64,000 nt of DNA, from assembly GCA_004431415.1 (NCBI GenBank), contig QPMI01000470.1, forward strand, positions 248,001 through 312,000, read 5' to 3'. The position numbers were made by a program, and so were the translations under genes. Positions 44,601-53,296 of this stretch are shown in pieces. Position 1 is the first letter of the stretch. The number at the start of each line of letters is the position of its first letter. The notes under the pieces are model-generated. The model saw nothing but the letters and a program-made list of their open reading frames with translations. It was not told where the DNA came from and ran no database searches. The stretch is from Cyanophora paradoxa. Lineage: Eukaryota; Glaucocystophyceae; Cyanophorales; Cyanophoraceae.

Positions 44601-45571
44601 TCCCGCGGCGCCTGCAGTTCAAGATCGACGGGCAGTGCAACAAGACCTACTCCGTCATCAACTGGGCGGGCAAGATGCTGGTCTGGAGCGACGAGGCGAA
44701 GAGCATCCCCGAGGGCGTGCCCCGCGACGCCCTCTTCTCGGCGCTCTGCTTCGAGCGGATCACGGCGGACCGCAAGTACCTCAGCCAGTACACGTTTGAT
44801 CCGACCGCGAATTTCATGTTCGCGAGCAACGGGCCCATCAGCTGGCCGAAGAACACGTTTTCGCGGGACGAGTGGGTGAAGAAGGACCTCGTCATCCCGT
44901 TTGACGTCCCGCCCAAGCGCCAGGACCAGACCCTCGACGCCCAGTGCGAGGCGCAGCAGGCTTCCATCACGCGGCGCTACTGCCTGGCCTACAGGCTGCT
45001 CCGCGAGCTCAAGGCGCTGCACGGCAACCCGGGAATTCTGGACCTGATCGACCCGGATTCGAACATCGGTCGGCGCATGGCGGAGATGCAGACGAGCTGC
45101 CCCCTCCAGGCGTTTATCGAATCCAAGCTCAACGTGACGGGCGTGGACGAGTACACCGAGCTCGAGCCGGGCCGCGGGCGGACGCTGCGCTGGAGGGCCG
45201 GCGTGCAGCACTGCGAGAACAGGAACCCCGACGCCGCGCCGCCGGGCACGCTCCGCCCGCCGCGCGTGCGCTTCCAGGCGCTGTACGAGTTCTACCGCAT
45301 GGAGATGTCTCGCAACTTTTCGCGCCTGGAGCCGCTGGACGAGCGCACCTTTCGCAGGACGCTGGCGCAGGTGGACAAGCGCCTGTGGATCAAGAGCGTC
45401 AAGCTGCACGTGCCCGGGACCAAGGGCACGACCCAGAACGTGGATATGGTGTTTGGCTGCGCGTTTAAAGGATTCGACGACGACTCGGCCGCGGACGAGG
45501 CGCCAGCACCGTCGGCCCCGCGGCCGGATGCCCAGATGATCGACGCCGCCACCGGCGCCCCGGTCTCTTGA
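41615..45571 (+). CDS. Primase-helicase: PrimPol/UL52-type primase fused to D5-like SF3 helicase
   Basis: Intronless, 1,318 residues. Primase half: metal-binding LRIFFDVDVDRALN (about residue 165), KYSAHIVV (S.H motif, about 227) and DASRNFRLPWSTKAG (about 300), matching archaeo-eukaryotic primases of the PrimPol/herpes UL52 group. The zinc knuckle of that group follows: ACPLRNGAHAAG and VERQCIHDKCREL (about 470 and 520). A Gly/Arg/Ser linker leads to an SF3 helicase: Walker A HFIGNADTGKN (about 980), Walker B MLVWSDEAKSIPE (about 1022), motif C ANFMFASNGP (about 1067). All key residues are present. Such fusions initiate and unwind DNA in large DNA viruses and virus-like elements; a nuclear or viral-factory replication role is likely. 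Promoter at 41521 ties it to the small gene set. Origin by transfer from a virus is inferred. Confidence 0.92.
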   Translation: MEENVPARPPTPTPALLAAPRAAPPAGPAPAAPPPPYIVPVWSRPGAPVEAAWRAEALRAGYPAERWPLVVDMPRARAALKIDAKPKELGLAYCDAAAAAGVPAYLVPYQKEFFSRQLGAKKATFEFFIFREPSDVLALTAVLPPERRCLYETYAKGSKLRIFFDVDVDRALNPGIDDEAWGQMLGGIMRATVDTLERACGREAPRVDGGDDVNEYLTLIDSTSATKYSAHIVVSERLAWCASTADHRALHAAIEATYLEHHARDAESFPLVRRAVTKPEGPAFVEEIPWDRALFADASRNFRLPWSTKAGRSAPLVPVRLVPDPEGGGVFVPSLWRRVELERDPTTGRPTAECEALFRRCLVATFDGEPHLCVAVRSAAQLMPPPPGRARKAGAAASAPPAAPPAGAGVGAAPAAGGPAGGGAVDLEAATRHCVEAGLLEAGRRITGIYRRPEGPRRPTILSTDSTACPLRNGAHAAGGTQHQTSRMALHVRVRWLPSGKRPRDGEPGRRLEVTVERQCIHDKCRELVKSGARSWPSPHVFDGGALAREFAKLYPLPEEAAAAACESDAESNASAQTAASVRSTSSSRTSARSRSSGGSKRGGGGGRRGGGGGGGDDAEASGPEDLAVPLSLLARTDFLDFIGKSADDAYVTILEAYGKLRAKIGAAMSAVGKDPQFFAPLAAASADADGEVREASVNSYAELQELVKRCENYFDPLGSRGGFDLFKVYAQLREIDPQAAANLPFVPSLHVLIGKLVCAVARRDGVKRTIPTEAEKGHPVSKFIRYHRETFVYEEMEGVRTVAEYACRACREFPTIQAIIERHGKDLEQRLNTLYAVAELPDFPLAAAPEHRFVSARNCLLDARTCVAYLRPGYDAPPDADPALVRPWGELPGGEPVALIHLDQEMDLSGSWEAERPAARSFSSMGVAWRGADRLQALRTIWATQNLAEADRFVFEALAGKTICGGREPDKVIPHFIGNADTGKNVVLRTVTRSIPRRLQFKIDGQCNKTYSVINWAGKMLVWSDEAKSIPEGVPRDALFSALCFERITADRKYLSQYTFDPTANFMFASNGPISWPKNTFSRDEWVKKDLVIPFDVPPKRQDQTLDAQCEAQQASITRRYCLAYRLLRELKALHGNPGILDLIDPDSNIGRRMAEMQTSCPLQAFIESKLNVTGVDEYTELEPGRGRTLRWRAGVQHCENRNPDAAPPGTLRPPRVRFQALYEFYRMEMSRNFSRLEPLDERTFRRTLAQVDKRLWIKSVKLHVPGTKGTTQNVDMVFGCAFKGFDDDSAADEAPAPSAPRPDAQMIDAATGAPVS

Positions 45572-45840
45572 GTAGCTATAGTTCTATCCGACGCGTGCGC
45601 ATGCGCCTTGGCCCCATGTACATATACTTGTCGAGTGACGGCTGCGTTTTCTTCGATAATTATAATGATATTATTTGAACGTGCGAATGAAAAAAATCGA
45701 AAGCGTTTCATCGAATGTATCAACACTTATAATACAAAGTAGAGTGCTTACTACAGCAATAACAGCGGATTCTCGCTCTTCATGTGCGGGAGTTTCAACT
45801 GGTGCTTATTTTCGCACCTGAGGTTCCGAGCGGATTGTTC

Positions 45841-45862
45841 GGGGGGGGGGGGGGGGGGGGGG
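45841..45862. repeat. Run of 22 G
   Basis: Uninterrupted homopolymer of 22 G on the plus strand, 24 bases before the promoter element of the 46003 gene. Confidence 0.9.
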
Positions 45863-45885
45863 TAGCATCGGCAGTGGTCGCTCAG

Positions 45886-45923
45886 TTTCGTGCGAATTCG
45901 AGCGCCCGCCCCGGCCTATAAAG
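45886..45923 (+). promoter_or_regulatory. Promoter of the 46003 gene
   Basis: TTTCGTGCGAATTC at 45886-45899 is a variant of the shared element (inverted core TTCGTGCGAA), then TATAAAG at 45917-45923. A CATTCCCGC near 45950 sits at the expected initiator position. Confidence 0.65.
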
Positions 45924-46002
45924 AGCGGATCTCGCCGCCTGAGAGCCACATTCCCGCAGATCCAAAAACTGCTGTTGCGCCCCTTTGCAGAGCACCGCAG
46001 CC

Positions 46003-46587
46003 ATGTTGACCGCCGCCCTCGCGAGCACCAAAGCCCCAACCCAGCGCGACGCTTCCGGCGGTGCGCGTCGCGAGCGCCTCCTGGGCGCCATCCCTCGCGC
46101 GGCAATGTTCCTGTGCAAGGCCCGCAAGTTTAACCTGGGCTGCCCCATCTCCGACGGCGACCTCTTCGGCTACGCGTTGGCCAAGGGCGTCGAGACCCTC
46201 GACGACGTCTCCCTCGCTGCGATCGCCAGGGACCTCGCGACGGGCCTGCGCGCTGCAGCGGCGGGTGCAACCGATGCGATCGAGCGCCATTTCTACGCCA
46301 AGGGCTCGGTCATGAACTCGCTCACGGAGAACGAGCTGACGGCGCACGTGGACCTGGTCGAGCGTGCCGCCGGCGCCGCCGGCGCCCCGAAGAGGGCCCT
46401 CCGGTACGCGGACTGGGCCCGGCTCCAGCGCCACTGGAAGCCCGCCGGCGGCTATGATCGCCGGTCGCGCAAGCTCTACGAGCACGCGGCGAGCGCCATT
46501 CCCGACGTGCGCCTGCGGAACGGCGCGCTCGAGCTCGCGAACATCATCGACGCCCTCTTTCGCGGCGAAAATGGAAACGGCCTCTGA
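46003..46587 (+). CDS. Unknown intronless 194-residue protein
   Basis: Begins MLTAALASTKAPTQRDASGG. Composition is balanced: IPRAAMFLCKARKFNLGCPI, VETLDDVSLAAIARDLATGL, RHFYAKGSVMNSLTENELTA and RNGALELANIIDALFRGENG. It looks like an alpha-helical soluble protein without signal or membrane segments. I recognise no family. The ATG at 46003 follows a TATA box by about 85 bases; the shared promoter element places it in the same regulatory group as the primase-helicase and family A genes. Downstream 46588-47437 is AT-rich with no supported gene. Confidence 0.7.
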   Translation: MLTAALASTKAPTQRDASGGARRERLLGAIPRAAMFLCKARKFNLGCPISDGDLFGYALAKGVETLDDVSLAAIARDLATGLRAAAAGATDAIERHFYAKGSVMNSLTENELTAHVDLVERAAGAAGAPKRALRYADWARLQRHWKPAGGYDRRSRKLYEHAASAIPDVRLRNGALELANIIDALFRGENGNGL

Positions 46588-47437
46588 TTTTTCGGATACC
46601 GTCCCCTTTGGCTCTTCACCCCACCTGGAATTCGAAATGGATATGTATACTCGCTGCCCTTTGTGTAGCTAGCGCTGAACTTTGAAAGCAATTATTACGC
46701 TTCTTGCATATATATATTTTTCTTCATTGAACAGCACTCTAACTACACATCGATATCGGGTGTAATGTTAGTACCACAGGATCGTGATCGGGAATTTATA
46801 GTTATTATAATGCTGTGCTGAATCATGCTTGCTGATGTACGTATACAGTCTAAATTACAATGACGAGTTCACTGAACACATAAAGATGCCCGTGCTGTAC
46901 TACGGTAGCTACTGCTAACACCGCGCCTGACGCCCTCGAGCTCGATGTCGTTCTAGATCTCATTCTCATTTTCACTTTTCAATTTTGTGCTGAACATTTT
47001 ATAGCTTATAAATCGCATGGATGCACGACTATATGTTACGGATATGGTCAGCTAGCTACAGCTAGCTAATATATCTTAGGCCTAGATGACCATCGGGTCC
47101 GCGGTGGCAATAGTTTCGCCCGTGGGCGCATCGAGCTCGGGGTCGTACACCAGGGTGCAGCCGTGGTACACGTCGTCCGTGGAGCCAAAACGGCAGTCCC
47201 GCCACCGTTACCGTTGGATTTCGCCCCACGTGTCGTATACGTATACGCACTGCATGTGCGAGGGTTCGGCATGCGCGAGGCCTAGGGGGTAGCGGCTTAC
47301 ACGTAAATTCGCAGACCCCCTCCCCGTTATCCCCTCCCCCATCACAGGCATCGACCTGGGGCGCAGGTTCCCGGGCCCTCACACTCTTTCTCTAGGAAAA
47401 TTTCGGTTACGGCACCGCCGCGCCCCTGCTCCCCGAC
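46588..47437. other. AT-rich spacer, nothing recognised
   Basis: About 850 bases with short alternating AT runs and no convincing open frame; minor overlapping frames near 47060-47380 have no supporting features. Confidence 0.4.
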
Positions 47438-47878
47438 ATGGCCTTCGTGTGCGAAACGCCCCTCCGGCGCGACGCGACGCTCTGTCGCGACGCGACCCTC
47501 TGTCGCGACGCGACCCTCTGTCTAGATCGCGACGCGTCGCGCGACGGGTCGCGCGACGCTGCCTCCGCGGCGTTCCTCGGCATCGCGCCCGACTCCGTTC
47601 TCGCCCAAGTCCTGATGTCTCCCACCAAGAACCCCTTCGCGCTGGAGACTTGCGCTGACGACATCGATGAGGCACAAGTCTGGACAGCTGCCTTCACATC
47701 CTGTACTTTGCTGGATCCGGAGAGCGACTCCGCTCATGAAAGCGATCACGACGACCCGTACGGCGTTCGGAGGGTGGACGAGGAGCGCGAGGGCGAGGCG
47801 GCTGCGCCTTGTTTCTTCTACGACCGCAAGCAGAATACCAGTGTATACGGACGTAGTCTCTACTGGCCGCAGTGGTAG
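47438..47878 (+). CDS. Small acidic protein with a TLCRDA repeat
   Basis: 146 residues from MAFVCETPLRRDATLCRDAT. Near the start, a 17-18-base unit (gcgacgcgaccctctgtc) repeats three times and encodes TLCRDA repeats, followed by a shorter RDASRDGSRD stretch. The C-terminal part is acidic (SDSAHESDHDDPYG) and ends with an aromatic tail (YDRKQNTSVYGRSLYWPQW). No domain is recognised, no TATA box is clear, and the start could be further downstream. The frame is kept across the repeat. Treat as a probable but unproven gene. Confidence 0.4.
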   Translation: MAFVCETPLRRDATLCRDATLCRDATLCLDRDASRDGSRDAASAAFLGIAPDSVLAQVLMSPTKNPFALETCADDIDEAQVWTAAFTSCTLLDPESDSAHESDHDDPYGVRRVDEEREGEAAAPCFFYDRKQNTSVYGRSLYWPQW

Positions 47879-48228
47879 TGCAGACGAGCACCCCTAGTCA
47901 TGTTCGTAGAAATATTTATAATTACATATAAGGCTTCGAATTTCTCATCCGATCCGTGGACTAGGTAGGAAGTCTGTGATAGCATAGTGCGCCTTTTATC
48001 GCCGCGAGTTCGCAATTGTATCTAGATCTAGATCTGTGTTGTATTCTATCTTCCTAATACAAGAAAGATTCTTAAAACGCTCGCTTCGAATTCGAATTAG
48101 GTCAAACGCATACAACATGCATACTTATATATACGTAATGCAGCAATATTAATGCACCGTCGCGTGAAATCGGCGGCGACGGCACCGGCGCTGCGGCGAG
48201 CTCGATGTCTGAGTTTTTTTCAATCCGC

Positions 48229-48469
48229 GTACCCGCCGTTCACGCCTCTCCTTTCATCATTCCCTTGCATTCCTCTCTTCATTCCATTTCTAAATGTATG
48301 AGAGAGTATGGAGCGTTCCGCGCCTTCCAGCGTTCCGGGCCCCCTTCCCCCCGGCGGTCCGGCGAGCGCACCCATGGGCGCCGGCGGCGTTGAGGTTGAG
48401 TGTGCGACGGCGCAGGCCGGGGCGAGGGCAGGCCTGGAACGCTGGAATGCGGAACGCGGCTGGGGGTAC
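48229..48469 (+). repeat. Dispersed ~240-bp hairpin repeat, copy 4
   Basis: 241 bp bounded by GTACCC and GGGTAC, same orientation as copies 3 and 6. Contains ttctaaatgtatgagagagt, ggagcgttccgcgccttcca and partner arm ggaacgctggaatgcggaac. The preceding sequence atccgc is shared with copy 3, so the element may extend a few bases further left. Confidence 0.74.
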
Positions 48470-48670
48470 ACGCCAGATCAGTGCCCTTAGGCCTGCTGCT
48501 GATTACGAGGGCGCCGGACAGGGCGAGTTGCATTGTTCGGTGAATTCGGGCAACCGATCACGACGTCGACGGTCGGGCTACTCGAAAAAACCCGCTCGTC
48601 TCGGCCCAAATCGCAATGCACGTAGCACGAAAAAAATCGCAGCTACCTGCAAATTGGTCTTTCACGCTCC

Positions 48671-48710
48671 TATAAAAGGCGGATCCGCCGCGCCCAGCTC
48701 ATTCTTTGCC
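48671..48710 (+). promoter_or_regulatory. Promoter of the 48728 gene
   Basis: TATAAAAG at 48671-48678 followed by GGCGGATCCGCCGCG and CTCATTCTTTGCC, as in the family A promoters. The upstream element is only partly kept (agcacgaaaa). Confidence 0.7.
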
Positions 48711-48727
48711 CTGCAAAAGTTTTGATC

Positions 48728-49534
48728 ATGGAGCCGACCGCCGCCGCCACCGCCGCCGCCACCGCCGCCCCCATCGCCAACCCGCCCGCCCAGCCCGTCG
48801 CGACGCAGTCGGCGCCGGCACCCCGTCGCGCAGAATTCGCGACGCTCCCCGACCCACTCCTCCCCTTTGTCGCGACCGGCCTCGCGCCGCGCGAGGTCTT
48901 CGCCCTCGGAGAGCGGGCGCGCCTCGCCGTGGACGGCGCGCTCCGGGCGCGCGCCGCGCGGACCTTTCGCGCAGCCCACGGCGCCCCCTTTAGCGGAATC
49001 GCCCGCGAGTTCAGGGTCCACCGGGCTCCCCTGCGCCGGTTCCGCCGGCGCCTCGCCGGCGCCCTGCGCGCGGAGGCCGGTCGCGCGACTCGCCTCGGCG
49101 GCTGGAAGGCGTGCGCCGAAGTGACCCGCTACCTCGACGACCTCCGGGCGGACCTGCGCGCGGCCATGCAGGCCGATTTCGCGCAGCGCACGAGCGACAG
49201 GGCGCGCTTCGAGGAGATCTTTCGGACCGGCTCGGATAGAAGCACGCTGGACGCCCTCCTCGCCAAAGCGTACAACGCCGCCCTGCGGGTGCCGCCAACC
49301 TCGAAGCCGGGCGTCGGCGTCTGGCGCTCCTGGCGCCGCCTCGTCGACGAGAGCTTTGGCGGCGCCGGCATCTGGCGCTCCCCCGAGGATCTCGCCCGCG
49401 GGCGCGACCACGCGTATGGAGCAATCCGGGCCACGTTCAACGTGGCACGCCTCGTGCGCACCTGCCATCTCGTCCTTGACCTGGCCGCCACGCTGCGCGT
49501 GAGCTTTAGTGCAGAGGAGATGACCTCTGCGTAG
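48728..49534 (+). CDS. F-box-like protein, intronless
   Basis: 268 residues starting MEPTAAATAAATAAPIANPP, an N-terminus related to family A. Next comes FATLPDPLLPFVATGLAPRE with VFALGERARLAV, which fits the first two helices of an F-box (LP..LL..I...L.P.....L) but is degenerate. The rest is helical and Arg/Ala-rich (ARFEEIFRTGSDRSTLDALL; AIRATFNVARLVRTCHLVLD). F-box proteins recruit substrates to SCF ubiquitin ligases through SKP1; that role here is an inference from a weak motif. No recognised substrate-binding repeats. Promoter and layout place it with the 53297 gene, which also begins with an F-box-like segment. Confidence 0.6.
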   Translation: MEPTAAATAAATAAPIANPPAQPVATQSAPAPRRAEFATLPDPLLPFVATGLAPREVFALGERARLAVDGALRARAARTFRAAHGAPFSGIAREFRVHRAPLRRFRRRLAGALRAEAGRATRLGGWKACAEVTRYLDDLRADLRAAMQADFAQRTSDRARFEEIFRTGSDRSTLDALLAKAYNAALRVPPTSKPGVGVWRSWRRLVDESFGGAGIWRSPEDLARGRDHAYGAIRATFNVARLVRTCHLVLDLAATLRVSFSAEEMTSA

Positions 49535-49813
49535 ACGGCAGACGCCTTTTGTGTTTGCAATCTTTTTCTCGAACTCGTGATTTCTGTCATCGCATTTCAT
49601 TTTGCGGTACCGGTTGACAGGTCGATTTCGAGCGTGGTTTTTTGTAACTCTAGATCTACACGTATAGGATAGTTATATAATCAATTGTGTATGATCACGA
49701 TCGATATCGTGTGAATGATCATGATTGAATTCAAGATCTCGAGCTCACATTTTAAAAGGGAGCCGGAAACTTGAACGCTCCTCTCGGCCCGTTTTATGCG
49801 ACGCATGCGCAAA

Positions 49814-49863
49814 TCGCACGAATCCTACCGCTTCCGCGTGGTCTCCTCCGCTCCTATAAAAGG
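49814..49863 (+). promoter_or_regulatory. Promoter of the 49914 gene
   Basis: TCGCACGAATCC at 49814-49825, then GCTCCTATAAAAGG with TATAAAAGG at 49855-49863, 51 bases before the ATG. The sequence before it (acttgaacgctcctctcggccc) closely matches that before the 54936 gene. Confidence 0.72.
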
Positions 49864-49913
49864 AAGCGGCACCGCCTTCAGCGTTAGTCTTAACTTGTCA
49901 AATCGCAGAAACA

Positions 49914-50378
49914 ATGGCGGCCAACTCCTCGACGACCGTGCCGGCCGCCGCGTCCGCGGCCGCGGATCTCGACGCCGGCGCCGTTAACGTTGCGCCCGCG
50001 CATCCCCGGCTGCTCGAGGTCGACGGCGTCGCGATCCCCTTCGACGCGCTCGCCGGGGTCGCGTGGGCCATCTTCATGTTCTTCGAGATGTCCCTTGACA
50101 GGGGGGCCCGGGCCCGGGGCGATCGCGACCGCATCGGGAGTCTGTCTGCCGACTGTGTCGACCGCATGTGGGTGCTCCATGCTACGAACGGCGCCGAGGG
50201 GACCGAGGACGACGTGCGCATCGCCAAGGCCCTCGCACCGCTCGTTCGTTGCATCGCTAGGCGCTCCCTCAACAAGACTCGTGACCGAACAAGATTGCCA
50301 TCATCAAGGAGATTCTCGACAAGATCACCCTCGCACGCCAGTTTCAGTACTAGTACTAGTGTAAGTACGTATACGTAG
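49914..50378 (+). CDS. Small intronless protein, probably frame-disrupted at its end
   Basis: The frame from MAANSSTTVPAAASAAADLD runs 154 residues. The first 120 look natural (VDGVAIPFDALAGVAWAIFM; DCVDRMWVLHATNGAEGTED; RIAKALAPLVRCIARRSLNK). After NK the frame becomes Ser/Arg-rich. Skipping 17 bases at 50277-50293, which sit between two AACAAG repeats, restores a natural helical ending (IAIIKEILDKITLARQFQY) with a stop at 50351-50353. So the ancestral gene probably ended there and a 17-bp insertion changed the C-terminus, or an unusual processing event removes it. Family unknown. Promoter is of the shared type. Confidence 0.55.
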   Translation: MAANSSTTVPAAASAAADLDAGAVNVAPAHPRLLEVDGVAIPFDALAGVAWAIFMFFEMSLDRGARARGDRDRIGSLSADCVDRMWVLHATNGAEGTEDDVRIAKALAPLVRCIARRSLNKTRDRTRLPSSRRFSTRSPSHASFSTSTSVSTYT

Positions 50379-50681
50379 CTACGCGTACTCGTACGCAGAC
50401 TTGTAGATGTACAGCTGCGTGCAGCGTAGTGTTTAAATTTTGCAAGGGGGGAAGGGGGCCCCCTTGCTTCCCGTTCCCTCGCTTCAGCCAAAAGTTTTCT
50501 ATGAGGCCGTTTTCGAGGGCCAGCTTGCAACGAAATTGTCGGTTATTCGCGATCCGATTGGCTCGGTGAACCGGTCAGCTCTCGACTTTCGAGCGTCGAA
50601 TTCGAGGGGAAAAAGTGGTTTTCGAGGGGAAAACTAACTTCTCTCTAACTCCGGTCTTCGAATTCCTTGCGCGGTCACGGC

Positions 50682-50859
50682 GGTTCTGCATGGCCCAGTG
50701 GAACCAGTTCTCCCTAGCTGTCTCCTCTAGATTTCGGCTTCCTCGCAGTGCGTCGCGTACGCCTTGCTCTTCGTTGCGCGGTTCTGCATGGAACCACTTC
50801 TCTCTACCTGTCAACGTCTCCTCTAGATTTCCGCTTCGTCGCACTGCGCAGCCTACGCC
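50682..50859 (+). repeat. Direct repeat, two ~80-bp copies
   Basis: Copies at 50682-50763 and 50780-50859, both beginning ggttctgcatgg and containing gtctcctctagatttc. They differ by small substitutions and gaps. No coding function is evident; they precede the 50926 gene and may be part of its leader. Confidence 0.6.
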
Positions 50860-50925
50860 GCAGGGTACCCGTGCCGCGTGGACTAATTGGAGCAGCCCCC
50901 CACGTCGACGTCGCCGGTCCTCCAC

Positions 50926-51219
50926 ATGTACATGAGAGTCCTCAAGCGCCTCCGTGACGCCGGCCTCGCGGATATCGAAATTCAAGACCTTGTCTACCAG
51001 ATGCGCAGCGGGAGCGAGCAGCGCGCCAGCCGCGTGGCTCTGCGGGCGCTCGAAGCGGCGGGCCGCCTCACCATGCTCTCGCAAGACGGCTCTCTTCAGG
51101 ACCGCCGCCGCTGGCTGCCGCTCACCCCCATGGTCGACTTCCGCCTCGACCCCCTCCAGAAGGCCTGGATCGCCTATGTTTACGGCGAGCCCTCTGCAGA
51201 CAACACCATCATCTTCTAG
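50926..51219 (+). CDS. Small helical protein, possibly missing its first part
   Basis: 97 residues from MYMRVLKRLRDAGLADIEIQ. The sequence LVYQMRSGSEQRASRVALRA with LEAAGRLTMLSQDGSLQDRR looks like a genuine soluble fold with a winged-helix feel (helix, helix, L.R.LEAAGRL, strand), ending FRLDPLQKAWIAYVYGEP. No TATA box of the shared type is found before it; instead a duplicated leader-like sequence lies upstream, so a 5' exon or promoter may be lost or unrecognised. Family unknown; DNA binding is only a guess. Confidence 0.5.
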   Translation: MYMRVLKRLRDAGLADIEIQDLVYQMRSGSEQRASRVALRALEAAGRLTMLSQDGSLQDRRRWLPLTPMVDFRLDPLQKAWIAYVYGEPSADNTIIF

Positions 51220-52170
51220 CCAGCTGTTCAGGGTTAGGGGTAGGCCGCGCGAACACAAATCATGCGCAGCGTTTTTCCGCTCCAGAACAATCTTTCATAT
51301 ACAGTGCGCTGAATCTGGCCTTTCATTCACGCTTTTCTTTATTCGGTTAGATCGCAGCGTCTGCATATCAGCCCTTTTCTATTCTTTTCAATCATATATA
51401 ATCTGTGTCTATCTTTACTACTTCAACCTGCCGCGCGCGCTGGGCCGGGGTCGTCTGCCCCGTGCATGTTCGTGCCACTACTACTCTTTCCGAAGTTCAT
51501 TAGATCCCGATTCCCCCCTTGCACCCCCGGCGCGCCAAACGCGGCCGGGCCCCTAGTATGTAATTAGAGTCGACGTCGTATGTATCGTACGTATACGGTA
51601 CGCAAGTTTACAGTCTAGTCAATAGATGCGTGCGGTGACATCAGCATTTGCTTGGCGGATCCCAGACTGCATGTAGCACCTGTACATCCGCATCTGCTCA
51701 TCATTACAAAACTATTGCAAGTACTAACGCGATTTTTCGTCTGTACTCTACGTATATATACGTATACCATGTACTCACAATGTACATTGGTATACGTATG
51801 CATGCGCAACGTACACGTGCGCGTTGCACGCGTATGTACGACGTCGACGTCGACAAGTCACTGCAACAGTACTAGTCATATATATGGCTCAGACGCGCAC
51901 GTGGCGAAAAAGAGGGCACAGAACGTCCTCGCCGTTGCCTCTCCAGGATGCGAGGTTCGGCGCCCCCGCCCCCCGCGAGAAATTTGCGCGATTCATTTTG
52001 CCCGCGCGGCCGCACGCGTCACGCAGGACGACCTCTCGTGGGGCGTGCGCAATATTCAGGGGGCCGTGCGATTTACTAGTTATAGATAGAGCGTCGCTTG
52101 CACGTGCACATTGTATTTTTGGCTCCGACCAACTTGTCGTGTCGGGGTACTCGAACGATCGTTTCGGCCC
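51220..52170. other. AT-rich spacer, nothing recognised
   Basis: About 950 bases with many short palindromic runs of gtatacgtac type around 51540-51850. No gene is supported. Confidence 0.4.
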
Positions 52171-52178
52171 AACGCTAA

Positions 52179-52260
52179 ATTCGCACGAATCCAACCGCGC
52201 TACGCGGTCTCTCCCGCGCCTATAAAAAGGCGGCCCAGCCGCGCCCCTCCTCATTCTTTG
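52179..52260 (+). promoter_or_regulatory. Shared-type promoter of family A copy 2
   Basis: ATTCGCACGAATCC at 52179-52192, TATAAAAAGG at 52221-52230 and CATTCTTTG at 52252-52260, which is 31 bp after the TATA start and so a likely transcription start. Nearly identical to 54841-54925. Confidence 0.82.
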
Positions 52261-52273
52261 CCTCGCGGAAACC

Positions 52274-52546
52274 ATGGAGCCGACCGCCGCCGCCGCCATC
52301 ACCGCCGCCCCCGCCGCCCGCCCGGAGGCCCAGCCGGGCGCGACGGCCCCGGGGACGGCGTCCCGCCCCGCGGTCTGGACCGCCGACCGCGTCGCGCTGC
52401 TCGTCGCGACCGCCGGCCTCCCCGCCGAGCCCGAGCTCGACGCCCTCATCCTCGACGCGCTGACGGGGTTCGATTACGAGGAGGAGTGCGCGCGGGCCGG
52501 CCTCTCCCTCCCCCTCTCCCCGCTCAGCGTCGCCGATGAGCGCTAG
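52274..52546 (+). CDS. Small intronless protein, family A copy 2
   Basis: 90 residues, MEPTAAAAITAAPAARPEAQ to LSPLSVADER. The protein is identical to the copy at 54936; the DNA differs by a silent base. It has an Ala/Pro-rich N-terminus, then VWTADRVALLVATAGLPAEP and LDALILDALTGFDYEEE. The identity extends through the promoter and into the 3' flank (gaattcgaattcgagttcag), so the duplicated block is about 550 bp and recent or homogenised by gene conversion. Function unknown. Confidence 0.75.
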   Translation: MEPTAAAAITAAPAARPEAQPGATAPGTASRPAVWTADRVALLVATAGLPAEPELDALILDALTGFDYEEECARAGLSLPLSPLSVADER

Positions 52547-52745
52547 AGATCTCGAGATGCCGCTTCTACCACGACCCCCGCCGCCAGCTGCAGTACACGT
52601 AGCCCGTGCTTGTGAGCGTGCGTGTGTGCTGTAAGCTGACTTGTAATTAGAATTGGATGCTGCATTCGAATTCGAATTCGAGTTCAGACACTGCGAGTGC
52701 CGCCACTTGTCAACTCGTGCGTCTAAATAAGCTCTGTAGCTTGTC

Positions 52746-52959
52746 TTCATTGCATTTCTAAATATATGCATATGAGAGAGTATGGAGCGTTCCGAGCGTT
52801 CCCGGCGTTCCGGCGCCGGCCCCCCTTGCCTCTGGGCGGCCCAACGCAAGAGCATCCACGGGCGCCGGCGGCGTTGAGGTTGCGTGCTGCGCTGCAGGGC
52901 CGGCGCAGGGTAGGGAGGGCTGGTCCGGAACGCCTAACGCGGAACGCGACTGGGGTATG
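52746..52959 (+). repeat. Dispersed hairpin repeat, copy 5 (degenerate)
   Basis: Keeps cattgcatttctaaatatat, gagagagtatggagcgttcc and a decayed partner arm (ccggaacgcctaacgcggaa), but has lost the GTACCC start, and its end reads GGGGTATGG. Confidence 0.6.
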
Positions 52960-53296
52960 GCCAGGCCTAGGCGGCAAAGGGAAAGGGTGCCCGCAACACA
53001 CCACAATTTCTACCATTTTCTGCCGCGCCCGGCGGCCGAATTGCGAGCCGCTGGGCCGACGAGCGCTATAGCTCTGATCCCGTTGCGATCAGCTTCATAA
53101 CATAGCCAGCCCGCGCTGTGCGTATCTCAGAGTCTATGCCGACAGCCGAGAAATTTGAATTCACATATCATAGCTATATAAATATAGTATCATAGTATAC
53201 AGCTGCATCAAATTTCGCGCGCAATCGAGTGAAAACTGCCAAAAAATAAAGAAACACATGCACATGTACGTATACGCCACGACAGGTCAGACCTGG

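Noticed and set aside
41414-45409. A 1,331-codon open frame antisense to the primase-helicase
   Set aside because: It is the mirror of a GC-rich coding sequence with strong codon bias; its composition is Arg/Leu/Gly/His-biased and it has no motif, whereas the plus strand has all primase and helicase motifs.
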